A stretch of 64,000 bases of DNA from Marinobacter nauticus (GCF_003634635.1 NZ_RBJB01000003.1:620001-684000), one strand, 5' to 3'. Positions 1 through 10,472 are shown, numbered from the stretch's first letter. Notes: generated from the sequence alone by a model not told the origin. Numbers and translations: made by a program.

Positions 1-1
1 G

Positions 2-796
2 ATGGAAGGCGACGCGCCGGCTCTGAAAGTGCTGTTGAACGAGATTGAGCCCGGCGAAGTTGCCCGCACCCTGACCTACTACGAATACCTGAGCAAGAAT
101 ACCGTCTCCCGCCTGGAAGCGTTCCAGCGCAGCCTTCAGGAACTGAAAGCCGCCCGCGCCGCCGTTCAGGCCACCCGCACCGAACTGGCCAAGACCGAAG
201 CCGATCTGGAACAGCGCCAGCAGCAACTGACCCAGAGCCGGCAGGACCGGGCCAGAACACTGGCCGCCCTGAATGACGACATCCAGAACCGCCGTAGCGA
301 GCGCCAGTCCCTGGAAGCCGATCGCCAGCGCCTGGAGCAATTGCTGAAAGAGGTGCAGCAGGCCATTGCCAGCATTCCGGCCCCGAACGAATCCAGCCCG
401 TTCAAATCCCGCCGTGACAAACTGCCCTGGCCCGCGAAAGGGCGGGTAGTCAGCAATTACGGCGCCGTGTACGCCGATGGCAAACTGCGCCGTAACGGCA
501 TCCTGATGAACACCGCCGAAGAAGCCGAAATCAAGGCCGTGCACTATGGCCGGGTGGTATTTGCCAACTGGCTGCGCGGGTTCGGGCTGATCACCATCAT
601 TGATCACGGCGATGGCTACATGACCCTTTACGGCCACAGCAGCAGCCTGTTCACAACCCCCGGTGACTGGGTGCGCCCGGGCGAGACCATTGCCCTGGCC
701 GGACGCACCGGCGGCACCGAGGACCCGGCCGTGTATTTCGAGGTACGGAGCAACGGCAAACCCGTGAATCCCAGGAGCTGGCTGGGCAAGCCATAA
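2..796 (+). CDS. envC: EnvC-like murein hydrolase activator (5' part cut by window edge)
   Basis: Periplasmic activator of the septal amidases AmiA/AmiB. The visible 264 residues hold a coiled-coil region (about 30-115, rich in Gln, Arg, Glu and Leu) and a LytM/M23 domain (about 138-264). The domain is degenerate, as in EnvC. The first zinc ligand motif is replaced by RRNGILM and the last HxH by VYFEV, so it should bind and activate amidases rather than cut peptidoglycan. EnvC proteins are usually near 400 residues and begin with a signal peptide, so the true start lies left of base 1 and the methionine at base 2 is internal. The ctpA gene follows 84 bp downstream on the same strand. Confidence 0.88.
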   Translation: MEGDAPALKVLLNEIEPGEVARTLTYYEYLSKNTVSRLEAFQRSLQELKAARAAVQATRTELAKTEADLEQRQQQLTQSRQDRARTLAALNDDIQNRRSERQSLEADRQRLEQLLKEVQQAIASIPAPNESSPFKSRRDKLPWPAKGRVVSNYGAVYADGKLRRNGILMNTAEEAEIKAVHYGRVVFANWLRGFGLITIIDHGDGYMTLYGHSSSLFTTPGDWVRPGETIALAGRTGGTEDPAVYFEVRSNGKPVNPRSWLGKP

Positions 797-880
797 CAGG
801 GCTGACAAACGGCGTTGCGGGCGCCATACTGTCCGGGTCAGGAACCAGTCCAACTATTGGAAACAAAACAGGATATGTGA

Positions 881-2287
881 ATGAAACGGGCCAGAAGTAC
901 ACTCAAGACCTCGCCATTGCGCACCATGATTCTTGCCACCTGTTGTTTCACAGCCCCCGGACTGGCCCTGGCACAGGATCAGGACGCTCAGACCCAGCAG
1001 ATTCTGGACTCCATTCAGAGTGGCGAGCGGGTTGAACTGAAACTTCCAGACCCGGAAGAACAACTGCCGCTGGAAGACCTGCGCAAGTTCACCGAAGTGT
1101 TCAGCCGCATCAAAGACGCCTACGTGGAAGATGTCTCCGACACCCAGCTGCTCGAGAGCGCCATCAAGGGCATGCTGTCCGACCTGGACCCGCACTCTAC
1201 CTACCTGGCCCCCAAGGATTACGAGGAACTGGAAGAAAGTACCTCCGGGGAATTTGGCGGCCTTGGCATTGAAGTGGGCATGGAGAACGGCTTTGTCAAA
1301 GTCATCTCTCCGATCGACGACACCCCGGCCCAGAAAGCGGGCGTTCAAGCCGGCGACCTGATCATCAAGCTGGACGAAAAGCCGGTGAAGGGAATGTCGC
1401 TGGAAGAAGCCGTCAACCTGATGCGCGGCAAGCCCGGCACGGTGCTTACTCTGACCATCATGCGCGAGGGCGAAAGTGCGCCTATCGAGATTGATGTCAC
1501 CCGGGATGTGATCAAAGTCACCAGCGTTAAATCCCGGATGATCGATAACGGCTACGGCTATGTCCGTGTCACGCAATTCCAGGCCGAGACTGGCCGGCAG
1601 TTCCTGAAAGCCCTCAGCGATCTGGAAGACGAACACGGCAACGATCTGGACGGCCTGATCATTGACCTTCGCAACAACCCCGGCGGTGTGTTGCAAGCTG
1701 CCGTAGAGACCGCGGATGCCCTGCTGGACGAAGGCCTGATTGTTTACACCGAAGGCCGTATCCAGAGTTCACGCCTGCGCTTCAGTGCCAAACCCGGCGA
1801 CGTCATGGCTGGCACACCTATTGTCGTGCTAATCAACGGTGGCTCTGCTTCCGCGTCGGAAATCCTTGCCGGCGCGCTCCAGGACCATGAACGTGCGGTG
1901 GTGATGGGTACCCAGTCCTTCGGCAAGGGCAGTGTTCAGACGGTTATACCGCTGGACGAGACCCACGCCATCAAAATGACCACAGCCCGTTATTTCACGC
2001 CGGATGGTCGCTCCATCCAGGCCACCGGCATCAAGCCGGACATCGAGGTGCGCCCGGCGGAATTGAAAGAACTCGACAGCAGACCATTCTTCACCGAAGC
2101 CGACCTGAGCGGTCATCTTGAAGGGGAGAATGAGGAGGAGGCCCGCAAGGCCAGAGAACAGGCTGCGGAAGCACAGGCTTCTGCGGCCGACCGGGACTAT
2201 CAGCTGCGGTCGGCCCTGAACCTGCTGAAGGGCTTGCACATCCTTAACCGGAAGAACGACAGCAAGCCGCAGGAAAACGCCCAGTGA
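881..2287 (+). CDS. ctpA: S41 family C-terminal processing peptidase
   Basis: Periplasmic serine protease that trims or degrades proteins from the C terminus; in Pseudomonas relatives CtpA degrades peptidoglycan cross-link hydrolases. It has an N-terminal signal sequence ending near GLALAQ (about residue 31), a PDZ domain with a GGLGIEVG entry (about 100-190) and an S41 protease domain. The nucleophile motif GGSASASE lies at about 320-327 and the general-base lysine is in SFGKGSVQT (Lys349). The C terminus is a charged helical tail. At 468 residues the length is normal. AGGA lies 8 bp before the ATG. The gene overlaps yibQ by four bases, so the two are probably co-translated. Confidence 0.95.
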   Translation: MKRARSTLKTSPLRTMILATCCFTAPGLALAQDQDAQTQQILDSIQSGERVELKLPDPEEQLPLEDLRKFTEVFSRIKDAYVEDVSDTQLLESAIKGMLSDLDPHSTYLAPKDYEELEESTSGEFGGLGIEVGMENGFVKVISPIDDTPAQKAGVQAGDLIIKLDEKPVKGMSLEEAVNLMRGKPGTVLTLTIMREGESAPIEIDVTRDVIKVTSVKSRMIDNGYGYVRVTQFQAETGRQFLKALSDLEDEHGNDLDGLIIDLRNNPGGVLQAAVETADALLDEGLIVYTEGRIQSSRLRFSAKPGDVMAGTPIVVLINGGSASASEILAGALQDHERAVVMGTQSFGKGSVQTVIPLDETHAIKMTTARYFTPDGRSIQATGIKPDIEVRPAELKELDSRPFFTEADLSGHLEGENEEEARKAREQAAEAQASAADRDYQLRSALNLLKGLHILNRKNDSKPQENAQ

Positions 2288-3102
2288 CTTTACGCTCGAC
2301 CCTCGCGCTGCTGGCGCTTCTGGCCATCAGCCCTGTCGCTGCGTTTGCGTCAGGGCCGGGTGAACCCCAGCAGCCCACCATTGCCATCATTATTGATGAC
2401 ATGGGCCACAATCGGTACGAGGGCGAGCGACTGGCAAAGCTTGACCAGCCCCTGACACTGGCCTTCCTGCCTTACCGGCGCCACACAGTTCCCTTGGCGA
2501 AGCTGGCCCACGCCCAATCCAAGGAAATCATGTTGCACGCCCCGATGGCCAACACCCGCAACTTCGGTCTCGGCCCGGGCGGACTGACACCGGATATGGA
2601 CGAGACGACCATCACCACCACCCTGCGCCGGGCACTGCAGTCCATTCCCTTTGTCAGCGGTGTGAACAATCACATGGGCAGCCTGCTTACCCAGCAACTG
2701 GAACCCATGGACTGGGTCATGAAAGAGCTGGACCGCTACCCGGTGTATTTCGTCGACAGCCGCACCATTGCCAATTCCATCGCCGGCAGTGTGGCCGATG
2801 CCTACAACATCCCGAGCCTGACGCGCGATGTGTTTCTCGATCACGAACAGACGGAAGAGTTTGTCGACAAACAGTTCAAACTGCTGATTCAGACCGCCAG
2901 GGAAAAAGGCACGGCCATTGGTATCGGACACCCCCACAAGGTCACCGTGGATTATCTGGAGAAGCACCTGCCGATGCTGGATGAACAGGGCATTGCCATC
3001 GCCACGGTCAGTGGTCTCTGGGCCATGCGCAACGGTAATCGGGAGATGTTTGCGGAAGGTGAGAAGCAGGCCATTCGGCCTGCCTATGCACGCAGCAATT
3101 AA
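2284..3102 (+). CDS. Divergent polysaccharide deacetylase family protein (YibQ)
   Basis: Predicted periplasmic protein of the YibQ / divergent polysaccharide deacetylase family (NodB-like fold). A signal peptide covers about residues 1-22, followed by the family signature [11 protein letters not shown] and the EIMLHAPM motif. The exact substrate is not known. The start is a GTG whose last bases form the TGA stop of ctpA (GTGA overlap), so translation is coupled. Its stop overlaps the hisF stop on the other strand by four bases, leaving no room for a terminator. The envC-ctpA-yibQ order is common next to the his cluster in Pseudomonas relatives. Confidence 0.9.
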   Translation: MTLRSTLALLALLAISPVAAFASGPGEPQQPTIAIIIDDMGHNRYEGERLAKLDQPLTLAFLPYRRHTVPLAKLAHAQSKEIMLHAPMANTRNFGLGPGGLTPDMDETTITTTLRRALQSIPFVSGVNNHMGSLLTQQLEPMDWVMKELDRYPVYFVDSRTIANSIAGSVADAYNIPSLTRDVFLDHEQTEEFVDKQFKLLIQTAREKGTAIGIGHPHKVTVDYLEKHLPMLDEQGIAIATVSGLWAMRNGNREMFAEGEKQAIRPAYARSN

Positions 3103-3872
3103 TCGCGGACTTCGATGCCCTGAGCCTTCATAAAGGCTTTGGCTTCAGGGATGGTGTGCTGACCGAAGTGGAAGATGGATGCCGCCAGCACCGCGTCTGC
3201 GCCACCCTGGGTAACGCCATCCGCCAGATGCTGTAGCTCACCGACACCACCTGAAGCAATCACCGGTACGACTACCGCATCGCTGATGGCACGGGTCAGG
3301 CCAAGATCAAAGCCGATCTTGGTGCCATCACGATCCATGCTGGTCAGCAGCAACTCCCCTGCCCCCAGCTCAACCATTTTCTTCGCCCACTCTACGGCAT
3401 CCAGCCCGGTTGGCTTGCGACCACCGTGGGTAAAGATCTCCCAGCGCGGCTCCTCGCCTGCTGCGCTCACGCGCTTGGCATCGATGGCGACGACAATGCA
3501 TTGCCGGCCAAAACGCTCCGCTGCCTCCCGCACAAACTCAGGATTGAAGACTGCGGCCGTATTGATGGAGACCTTGTCGGCTCCGGCATTGAGCAGTTTG
3601 CGGATATCATCGACGGTGCGCACGCCACCGCCCACGGTCAGCGGGATGAACACTTCCGCCGCCATGCGCTCTACCGTTTCGTAGGTGGTGTCGCGGCTTT
3701 CGCTGCTGGCCGTGATGTCCAGGAAAGTGATCTCGTCCGCGCCCTGCTCATTGTAGCGACGGGCCACTTCCACCGGGTCGCCGGCGTCGCGGATATCGAC
3801 AAAATTCACGCCTTTAACCACACGGCCTTTGTCGACGTCCAGACAGGGGATGATGCGTTTTGCCAATGCCAT
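3099..3872 (-). CDS. hisF: Imidazole glycerol phosphate synthase, cyclase subunit
   Basis: Forms imidazole glycerol phosphate and AICAR from PRFAR and ammonia supplied by HisH. It is a (beta/alpha)8 barrel of 257 residues, the usual size. The start [15 protein letters not shown] carries the first catalytic Asp. The second lies in the segment [14 protein letters not shown], and the phosphate-binding glycines in ASGGVG. It is the last gene of hisB-hisH-hisA-hisF on the minus strand, 9 bp after hisA. GAGG lies 7 bp before the ATG. Confidence 0.98.
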   Translation of the reverse strand: MALAKRIIPCLDVDKGRVVKGVNFVDIRDAGDPVEVARRYNEQGADEITFLDITASSESRDTTYETVERMAAEVFIPLTVGGGVRTVDDIRKLLNAGADKVSINTAAVFNPEFVREAAERFGRQCIVVAIDAKRVSAAGEEPRWEIFTHGGRKPTGLDAVEWAKKMVELGAGELLLTSMDRDGTKIGFDLGLTRAISDAVVVPVIASGGVGELQHLADGVTQGGADAVLAASIFHFGQHTIPEAKAFMKAQGIEVRD

Positions 3873-3881
3873 TGTCAGTCC

Positions 3882-4619
3882 TCAGTTTTTCAGGCTGTCG
3901 CAATAGGCTTGCGCTTCCGCCACATCCAGAGTGCCTTCGTAGATGGCGCGGCCGGTGATAGCACCGATGACACCTGTGTCGGCAACGGTGGCCAGGCGCT
4001 TGAGGTCGTCCATGTTGGTAACGCCGCCAGACGCAATCACCGGGATGCCACCTTCCTCTGCCAGCTTGGCGGTGGCTTCGACGTTCACGCCCTGCATCAT
4101 GCCGTCACGGGCGATGTCGGTGTAAACGATTGAGGATACGCCGTCGTTGGCGAAGCGCTTGGCAAGATCTACCGCCATGACTTCAGAGACTTCGGCCCAG
4201 CCGTCGGTGGCGACGCGGCCGTCTTTGGCGTCCAGACCCACAATAATGTGGCCGGGGAATTCCTTGCACATTTCGGTGACGAACTCAGGCTCTTTAACCG
4301 CCTTGGTGCCGATGATGACCCACTGCACACCAGCCTTCAGATAGGCCTCAATGGTTTCCGCCGAGCGGATGCCGCCGCCGATCTGGATGGGCAGATTCGG
4401 GTACTTCACGGCAATTGCCTTTACGATCTCACCGTTTACCGGCTCGCCGGCGAAAGCGCCGTTAAGGTCAACCAGGTGCAGGCGGCGAGCGCCAGCATCT
4501 ACCCACTTGGTGGCCATGTCGACGGGGTCGTCACCGAATACAGTAGAGTCTTCCATGCGGCCCTGGCGCAGTCTTACGCATTTGCCGTCTTTCAGATCGA
4601 TAGCGGGGATAATCAGCAT
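3882..4619 (-). CDS. hisA: ProFAR isomerase (HisA)
   Basis: Catalyses the Amadori isomerisation of ProFAR to PRFAR in histidine synthesis. It is a 245-residue (beta/alpha)8 barrel beginning [17 protein letters not shown], with catalytic Asp8. A second catalytic Asp lies in [10 protein letters not shown], and phosphate-binding motifs are IQIGGGIRS and IASGGV. The start overlaps the end of hisH by seven bases, consistent with translational coupling in the his operon. Confidence 0.98.
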   Translation of the reverse strand: MLIIPAIDLKDGKCVRLRQGRMEDSTVFGDDPVDMATKWVDAGARRLHLVDLNGAFAGEPVNGEIVKAIAVKYPNLPIQIGGGIRSAETIEAYLKAGVQWVIIGTKAVKEPEFVTEMCKEFPGHIIVGLDAKDGRVATDGWAEVSEVMAVDLAKRFANDGVSSIVYTDIARDGMMQGVNVEATAKLAEEGGIPVIASGGVTNMDDLKRLATVADTGVIGAITGRAIYEGTLDVAEAQAYCDSLKN

Positions 4620-5254
4620 TTTCCGGTCCAGTTCGTAAAGTTTTCCAGCAACTGCAGCCCCGCCCGGGCACTTTTCTCAGGGTGGAACTGCACTGCAAAG
4701 ATGTTGTCTCTCGCCACCGCTGCCGCCAGGTCGACACCATAATGAGTGCGGCCGGCCATGTCGGCGTTGCCTTTAGCTTCGGCATAGTAGCTGTGCACAA
4801 AGTAGAAGCGGTCGCCGTCCGGTATGTTGTGCCATAGCGGGTGGTCCTGAGTGTGGTACACCTGGTTCCAGCCCATGTGAGGCACTTTCAGGCGTTCGCC
4901 GTTTTCAGTGAGGTTGTCGCCGAAGTAGCGGACTTCAGACGGGAACAGGCCGATACCTTCCACTCCGCCGTTTTCTTCGCTGCGGGCCATCAGGGCCTGC
5001 ATGCCAACACAGATGCCGAGGAACGGGCGGTCCTGGGAGACTTCTTTGACGAGTTCAACCACGCCCAAACCGTGCATTTCGGCCATGCAGTCACGGATGG
5101 CGCCCACACCGGGCAGAATCACCCGGTCAGCTTCACGGATTTTGGCGGCATCGTCTGTAACCAGTACGGTGCAGTCCGGGGCCACGTGCTCCACGGCTTT
5201 GCGGGCGGAATGCAGGTTGCCCATGCCGTAGTCGATGATGGCGACGGTCTTCAT
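4613..5254 (-). CDS. hisH: Imidazole glycerol phosphate synthase, glutaminase subunit
   Basis: Class I glutamine amidotransferase that supplies ammonia to HisF. It has 213 residues. The nucleophile Cys82 is in the motif [10 protein letters not shown], and the His-Glu pair is in QFHPEKS near residue 193. The oxyanion region is ILPGVGA (47-53). It sits between hisB and hisA in the minus-strand operon. An AGGA Shine-Dalgarno sequence lies about 10 bp before the ATG. Confidence 0.98.
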   Translation of the reverse strand: MKTVAIIDYGMGNLHSARKAVEHVAPDCTVLVTDDAAKIREADRVILPGVGAIRDCMAEMHGLGVVELVKEVSQDRPFLGICVGMQALMARSEENGGVEGIGLFPSEVRYFGDNLTENGERLKVPHMGWNQVYHTQDHPLWHNIPDGDRFYFVHSYYAEAKGNADMAGRTHYGVDLAAAVARDNIFAVQFHPEKSARAGLQLLENFTNWTGKC

Positions 5255-5281
5255 GGTGGTTCTGTTCCTTTCGGTGACCGG

Positions 5282-5875
5282 TTACAGGGCGCCTTTGGTG
5301 GACGGGGTGATACCCGCCATGCGCTCGTCCATTTCAATCGCCATGCGCAGTGCGCGGCCGAAGGCTTTGAACACAGTTTCGATCTGGTGGTGGGTGTTCT
5401 TGCCCTTCAGGTTGTCGATGTGCAGGGTCACCATGGAGTGGTTCACGAAGCCCTGGAAGAACTCGGCAAACAGGTCGACATCAAACCCGCCCACACTGGC
5501 GCGGGTGTAGGGTACGTCCATGAGCAAACCGGGGCGACCGGACAGGTCGATGACCACGCGTGACAGGGCTTCATCCAGGGGCACATAGGCGTGGCCATAG
5601 CGGCGAATGCCTTTTTTGTCGCCCACGGCCTGTTTGAAGGCCTGGCCCAAAGTGATGCCGATGTCTTCCACGGTGTGGTGATCGTCGATGTGCAGGTCAC
5701 CCTTGCAGGTAATGTCCAGATCCACCAGGCCATGGCGGGCAATCTGGTCCATCATGTGTTCAAGGAACGGCACACCGGTGTCGAAATTGGCTTTGCCGGT
5801 GCCGTCGAGGTTGATCTCGACGGTAATCTGGGTTTCGAGGGTATTGCGTTCTACCCGAGCCTTGCGTTCGGCCAT
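5282..5875 (-). CDS. hisB: Imidazoleglycerol-phosphate dehydratase (monofunctional HisB)
   Basis: Dehydrates imidazole glycerol phosphate to imidazole acetol phosphate. The 197-residue length is that of the monofunctional dehydratase; the histidinol-phosphatase domain of the enteric bifunctional HisB is absent. Metal-binding histidine motifs are [22 protein letters not shown] and NHSMVTLH. It is the first gene of the hisBHAF cluster in this window. GGAG lies 5 bp before the ATG, and a perfect TATAAT box lies about 50 bp upstream. Confidence 0.98.
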   Translation of the reverse strand: MAERKARVERNTLETQITVEINLDGTGKANFDTGVPFLEHMMDQIARHGLVDLDITCKGDLHIDDHHTVEDIGITLGQAFKQAVGDKKGIRRYGHAYVPLDEALSRVVIDLSGRPGLLMDVPYTRASVGGFDVDLFAEFFQGFVNHSMVTLHIDNLKGKNTHHQIETVFKAFGRALRMAIEMDERMAGITPSTKGAL

Positions 5876-5922
5876 GGAGACTCCGTTGAAAACTGGCTTG
5901 TTACCGTAAACTTTGTTTGCGG

Positions 5923-5928
5923 ATTATA
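5923..5928 (-). promoter_or_regulatory. Probable -10 box of the hisB promoter
   Basis: The minus strand reads TATAAT here, 48 bp before the hisB start codon, in the short gap between hisB and the SRPBCC gene. I see no good -35 hexamer at 16-18 bp, so this is only a candidate promoter for hisBHAF. Confidence 0.35.
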
Positions 5929-5977
5929 CCCGTTAACTCAACCGGAGTCCCGCAACCGGATCAATGACCCTGATAGC

Positions 5978-6439
5978 TCAGAACGCTTTTTTAAGGTTGG
6001 CCATGTAGGTGTCCACAAGGCTGTTGAATTCGTGTTTGATCACCGGGCTGATGGCCAGCTTGAGCAGGCTCGGCAGGGGAACGGTCAGCTCTGCGCTGGT
6101 CTGGAATTTCACTGCGGTGGCGTTGTCGGCTTTGGCAGTCAGGGTCCAGGAACCGCTGACAACCCCGTTGCCCTCGCCCTTGATGGGAGACCAGGTAATT
6201 TTGCCGGCGTCTTTGTCGGCGTGGTAGGTGCAGGCGTAAACCGACTGGATAGCGTGTTTGTCGACGCCCACTTTTTCCATTTCCCAGCGGTAGGCGTTAT
6301 CGCCCAGGTCCACCAGTTTATCGACTTTCGGAAAGTGGCTGGCAGATTTGGGAACGTCTGCCAACAGATCGAAGACTTCATCATAGCTTGCCGGAATTTC
6401 CAGATCCCGGTTCAGCTCAATCGATACGGTAATGGCCAC
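5978..6439 (-). CDS. SRPBCC / polyketide cyclase-like lipid-binding fold protein
   Basis: A 153-residue protein of the START/Bet v1-like SRPBCC superfamily. It opens with a beta strand followed by the segment PASYDEVFDLLADVP, and ends in a long C-terminal helix. Such proteins bind small hydrophobic ligands, but the ligand and role here are unknown. The start codon is GTG with GGAG six bases upstream (AAGGAG). It lies between hisB (same strand) and the divergent asmA gene. Confidence 0.8.
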   Translation of the reverse strand: MAITVSIELNRDLEIPASYDEVFDLLADVPKSASHFPKVDKLVDLGDNAYRWEMEKVGVDKHAIQSVYACTYHADKDAGKITWSPIKGEGNGVVSGSWTLTAKADNATAVKFQTSAELTVPLPSLLKLAISPVIKHEFNSLVDTYMANLKKAF

Positions 6440-6635
6440 AGCCGACTCCTTCTTATGTTTATTTGTGCCTCGGGGCTGGCTGCCCCGGCGGATAAATTGG
6501 GGGTGTATTTTGAACCAAGACTACCGCATTGTCATATTCCTGCACTGTTAATTTGCTAACCCTGCGTTATCCTTTGCTTTATTCACGCAATAAAACGCCG
6601 GCCACCAGCCTGCCGACAGGAAAAGGAACCCAGCC

Positions 6636-8861
6636 ATGAAAGTTATCCGCTATGCGATCTACGCCGTTATTGCGCTGCTGTTACTGGCAGTGGCCGCCGT
6701 CGCCATTGCGGTTGCGGTGATCAACCCCAACGATTACAAACCCCAGATTGAAGCGGCTGTTGAGAAGCAGACCAATCTGGACCTGATGCTGGAGGGCGAC
6801 ATTGGCTGGTCTTTCATCCCCCTGGGCCTGGAGCTGAATCAGGTTGAGGCCAACCTGGACGGCCAACGGTTTGTCGCGCTGGAGCAACTGATTGCCCAGA
6901 TTGATTTCTGGTCTCTGATTGCCATGTCTCCGCAGGTAAACACCTTTCTGCTGAATGGCCTGGATGCACACCTGGAAGTTAACGAACAAGGCGAAGGCAA
7001 CTGGACCCGGATAATGCGGGAGAAGAGCGCCACCGCAGAGGCTGGCACCGATGCCGCCGAACAACAACCCGCCCAGGAAACGGCCGAGCCTGAGTCACAA
7101 TCCGCCAGCGGCGAGGCTCTCAACTTTAATGTCGAGAACGTTGAAATCAGTAACGCCAGCGTTCACTACAACGATCTGAGCACCGGCCAGTCCGTTACGC
7201 TGGAAGACTTCACCGTGACCGCCAGTGATATCACCCTGGGCTCCGAGTTCCCCCTGGATATCCGCTTCCGTGTTGAAACCAGCCAGCCGCAGTTTGCGGT
7301 AGACGGCAGCATAAACGCCCGCATCCAGGCAAACCAGGCGCTCAACGAATTTGCGGTATCTGGACTGAACGCTGTTTTTGATATGTCGGGCGAGCCGTTT
7401 GGTGGCGAATCAGTGACCGCAGAACTGGCCGGCTCCCTGGCCGCCAACCTGGAAAACGAAACCGCTTCCCTGAGCGACTTCTCCGCCAGCCTGGCCAATC
7501 TCAGCCTCAATACCAACCTGAATGTAAAAGGCTTTGGCGACAAACCGGCTCTGGACGGTCGCATTGAGATTTCCGAGTTTTCCCTAAAGGAGCTTCTCAA
7601 CAATCTGGGACAACCCGCCATTGAAACCACGGATCCTGAAGTACTAAAAGCGATCGCGCTGTCGACCAACCTCGGTGGCGAGCCCGGCGTTGTCGCGCTG
7701 TCTGATCTTGCGATCGACCTGGACGATACCCGCTTCAACGGTGGCGGCAGCTACAACCTCGCCTCAGGTGGGCTGGTGTTCGACCTTGAGGGTGACAAGC
7801 TGAATGCTGATCGTTACCTGCCACCCTCGGCCGAAGGCGATTCGCAAGGAGCAGGCAACGGGGACACACAGACCGACAGCAACACTCAAACAGCTGGGGC
7901 ATCCCAGCCTGAAACCGACCTGCTGCCACTGGACACTCTGCGCACCCTGCTGCTGGACATTGATTTCGGCCTGGGCGAGCTGATTGTCAGCAACCTCACC
8001 ATCAACGACATCGCCGCCAGCACCACCGCCAAAGATGGACTGCTGCAAGTGGACGAGTTCAGCGGCAAGCTCTATTACGGCAGCTTTGGCGCCAACGCCA
8101 CCATCGACGCCCGTACCGACAACCCGAAATGGCGCATCCGCTCGGACGTTACCAACGTACAGACGTTGCCGTTGTTAACCGATCTGGCCGAGGTAGACAT
8201 GCTCTCTGGTGGCGCTAACCTGAAAGTGGCTGTCGATACCACTGGCAACCGGATTTCTGCCCTGCGTGAAAACGCCAACGGCGAGATCAGCTTTAACCTG
8301 GCCGAAGGCGAGTTCCGCCAGATGAACCTGACCCGTATGGCCTGCCAGGGTATCGCCCTCGCCAACCAGGAATCCCTGACGACCACTGACTGGGGCACGA
8401 CTACCCCGTTCAACGACATGCGCGGTACTCTTAAAATCGACGGTAACACCCTTAACAACACCGACCTGGTCGCGGCGCTTGCGGGCATGCGCCTGGAGGG
8501 CAACGGCACCGTTGATCTTGAGCAAACTGACCTGGACTACGAACTCGGCCTGCGCATTGTTGGTGAAATTCACCGGGACGAAGCCTGTCGCGTGACCGAG
8601 TATGTGGAAAACGTGGTCATTCCCGTGGAATGCCGGGGCAACTTCGCCGAAGACCCAGCCGGCTTGTGTTCATTTGATGGCTCCCGCTTCCGGGACACCC
8701 TGAAAGACATTGCGGCCAACGCTGCCAAGGCAAAAGCCCGTGAAGAAGTTGACCGCGCCAAAGAAAAAGCAGAAGAGAAGGTGCAGGAAAAACTGAAAGA
8801 AAAGCTGGGCGAGGATGCCGGCGGGAAGGTGAAGGACGCCCTGAAGGGACTGTTCAACTGA
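6636..8861 (+). CDS. AsmA family inner-membrane protein
   Basis: AsmA-like protein of 741 residues, anchored by one N-terminal membrane helix (about 6-28) with a large periplasmic repeat-rich body. The AsmA superfamily is related to bridge-like lipid-transfer proteins and affects outer-membrane assembly. Two low-complexity linkers (about 130-160 and 390-425; Ala, Gln, Glu, Thr, Ser) separate blocks. The last 50 residues form a highly charged Lys/Glu helix. AGGA precedes the ATG. It overlaps mutY by one base (TGATG), so asmA-mutY-yggX is probably one operon, the order known from Pseudomonas. Confidence 0.88.
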   Translation: MKVIRYAIYAVIALLLLAVAAVAIAVAVINPNDYKPQIEAAVEKQTNLDLMLEGDIGWSFIPLGLELNQVEANLDGQRFVALEQLIAQIDFWSLIAMSPQVNTFLLNGLDAHLEVNEQGEGNWTRIMREKSATAEAGTDAAEQQPAQETAEPESQSASGEALNFNVENVEISNASVHYNDLSTGQSVTLEDFTVTASDITLGSEFPLDIRFRVETSQPQFAVDGSINARIQANQALNEFAVSGLNAVFDMSGEPFGGESVTAELAGSLAANLENETASLSDFSASLANLSLNTNLNVKGFGDKPALDGRIEISEFSLKELLNNLGQPAIETTDPEVLKAIALSTNLGGEPGVVALSDLAIDLDDTRFNGGGSYNLASGGLVFDLEGDKLNADRYLPPSAEGDSQGAGNGDTQTDSNTQTAGASQPETDLLPLDTLRTLLLDIDFGLGELIVSNLTINDIAASTTAKDGLLQVDEFSGKLYYGSFGANATIDARTDNPKWRIRSDVTNVQTLPLLTDLAEVDMLSGGANLKVAVDTTGNRISALRENANGEISFNLAEGEFRQMNLTRMACQGIALANQESLTTTDWGTTTPFNDMRGTLKIDGNTLNNTDLVAALAGMRLEGNGTVDLEQTDLDYELGLRIVGEIHRDEACRVTEYVENVVIPVECRGNFAEDPAGLCSFDGSRFRDTLKDIAANAAKAKAREEVDRAKEKAEEKVQEKLKEKLGEDAGGKVKDALKGLFN

Positions 8862-9925
8862 TGCCGGACCGTTTCGCCGACAAACTGCTTCGCTGGTACG
8901 ACCAACACGGCAGGCACGACCTGCCGTGGCATCACAACCGCAACGCTTACCGGGTCTGGGTGTCGGAGATCATGCTCCAACAGACCCAGGTAACTACCGT
9001 GATTCCTTACTTTGAAGCCTTCATGGCCCGTTTTCCCGATGTGCACGCCCTCGCCTCGGCGCCGGTCGATGATGTGCTCGGCCATTGGTCCGGCCTAGGC
9101 TATTACGCTCGGGCACGCAACCTGCACAAGGCCGCAAAACAGGTAGTGGATGAGTTCGGCGGCGAATTCCCGGCCGACCAGGAGCAACTCGAAAGCCTCA
9201 CAGGAATTGGCCGCTCTACCGCCGCTGCCATTGTCGCTCAGGCCTTTGAAAAACGCGCAACCATTCTGGATGGCAACGTGAAACGCGTGCTGGCGCGCTA
9301 CCATGCCGTTCCCGGATGGCCGGGACAGACTGCCGTGCTGAACCAGCTCTGGGTGCACGCGGAGAGCCACACGCCAGAAGCCCGAATCAAAGACTACACT
9401 CAGGCGATCATGGACCTGGGCGCCATGGTGTGTACCCGCAGCAAGCCCGGATGTGAGGCCTGCCCCGTGAAGGATGGCTGCCTGGCCTACGCCCGTGACG
9501 AGATTCGCCTGTACCCGGGTTCAAAGCCCAAGAAGGAAAAACCGGAAAAAACCACCTGGATGCTGATCCTGGAAGACGCAGAGGGCCGAATTTTACTGGA
9601 ACGCCGGCCACCCAGTGGCATCTGGGGCGGCCTGTGGAGCCTGCCCGAACTTGACCCGGCCTATGGCGCAGATGAACTGCAGGACGCCTGTGCCAGGGAG
9701 CTCGGGCTGAACTGCCACAGCCCGGAACCCATCAGCGGTTTTCGCCACACCTTCAGTCATTATCATCTGCACATACAACCGGTACGCCTGCCCTTGGCCG
9801 GCAACACCCAGGTTGGCGATTCCGACCGCTTGCGCTGGCTGCACCGGGATGAAGCCCTCAATCTGGGACTGCCCGCCCCGATCCGCACCCTGCTGACGGA
9901 ACCCGAGCAAGCCACCCTGCTGTAA
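8861..9925 (+). CDS. mutY: A/G-specific adenine DNA glycosylase
   Basis: Removes adenine mispaired with 8-oxoguanine or guanine in base excision repair. It is 354 residues long. The helix-hairpin-helix glycosylase domain carries Glu36 in [12 protein letters not shown] and the catalytic Asp in [12 protein letters not shown]. The 4Fe-4S cluster motif C-x6-C-x2-C-x5-C is at Cys191, 198, 201 and 207. The C-terminal NUDIX-like 8-oxoG reader (about 228-350) includes [12 protein letters not shown]. Its start is fused to the asmA stop, and yggX follows. Pairing of mutY with yggX is widespread in gammaproteobacteria. Confidence 0.98.
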   Translation: MPDRFADKLLRWYDQHGRHDLPWHHNRNAYRVWVSEIMLQQTQVTTVIPYFEAFMARFPDVHALASAPVDDVLGHWSGLGYYARARNLHKAAKQVVDEFGGEFPADQEQLESLTGIGRSTAAAIVAQAFEKRATILDGNVKRVLARYHAVPGWPGQTAVLNQLWVHAESHTPEARIKDYTQAIMDLGAMVCTRSKPGCEACPVKDGCLAYARDEIRLYPGSKPKKEKPEKTTWMLILEDAEGRILLERRPPSGIWGGLWSLPELDPAYGADELQDACARELGLNCHSPEPISGFRHTFSHYHLHIQPVRLPLAGNTQVGDSDRLRWLHRDEALNLGLPAPIRTLLTEPEQATLL

Positions 9926-9989
9926 TCAAGCCAAGGTGCCGGATGGTCTGTTATCATGCCGGCATACTGACCTCAGCACAGGAGCCGAC

Positions 9990-10262
9990 ATGAGCCGCAC
10001 TGTATTCTGCCGCAAGTACCAGAAAGAACTGGAAGGCCTGGCCATGCCCCCGATGCCCGGCCCCAAAGGCCAGGATATCTACGAGAACGTATCCAAACTG
10101 GCCTGGGAAGAATGGCAGAACCAGCAGACCATGCTGATCAACGAAAAACACCTGAACCTGATGGACGTGAACAACCGGAAATACCTGCAGGCGCAGATGG
10201 ACCGGTTCTTCAACAACGAACCGTTCGACCAGGCCGAAGGCTATGTACCGCCTGAAAAATAG
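9990..10262 (+). CDS. yggX: Oxidative damage protection / Fe(II) trafficking protein YggX
   Basis: Small 90-residue protein linked to protection of Fe-S enzymes from oxidative damage. It starts [17 protein letters not shown], with the conserved Cys7, and ends [17 protein letters not shown]. The start at 9990 has AGGAG close upstream. An in-frame upstream methionine (9936) lies in non-conserved sequence and is rejected. It follows mutY by 64 bp. Confidence 0.96.
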   Translation: MSRTVFCRKYQKELEGLAMPPMPGPKGQDIYENVSKLAWEEWQNQQTMLINEKHLNLMDVNNRKYLQAQMDRFFNNEPFDQAEGYVPPEK

Positions 10263-10322
10263 GACGATTGATCAAGGCCTGAACAACCGGCAAAAACTTC
10301 CGAAAATTTTTGCCGGCCGGCC

Positions 10323-10351
10323 TTGACTCCAAAACCCTAAACCGGTTTAAT
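10323..10351 (+). promoter_or_regulatory. Strong sigma-70 promoter of tRNA-Phe
   Basis: TTGACT (10323-10328) and TTTAAT (10346-10351) are separated by exactly 17 bp. A GC-rich discriminator (GCGCCCCG) follows directly, as in stringently controlled stable-RNA promoters. The tRNA begins 31 bp after the -10 box. Confidence 0.8.
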
Positions 10352-10381
10352 AGCGCCCCGTTGCAGCACACAGCTCAACAC

Positions 10382-10457
10382 GCCCGGATAGCTCAGTTGG
10401 TAGAGCAGGGGATTGAAAATCCCCGTGTCGGTGGTTCGATTCCGCCTCCGGGCACCA
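10382..10457 (+). tRNA. tRNA-Phe (GAA)
   Basis: A 76-base tRNA with a full cloverleaf: acceptor GCCCGGA/TCCGGGC, D loop AGCTCAGTTGGTAGAGC, anticodon stem GGGGA/TCCCC with anticodon GAA at 10415-10417, T loop GGTTCGATTCC and encoded CCA at the 3' end. It is nearly identical to the Escherichia coli tRNA-Phe sequence. Confidence 0.98.
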
Positions 10458-10472
10458 TGAATTCAATGACTT

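Noticed and set aside
854..1696. A 280-codon minus-strand frame opposite ctpA
   Set aside because: Overlaps the PDZ and protease regions of ctpA completely; no ribosome site or homology pattern.
5875..6636. A riboswitch or histidine attenuator leader upstream of hisB
   Set aside because: The gap before hisB is short and holds no run of His codons or terminator/antiterminator pair; only a TATAAT box is evident.
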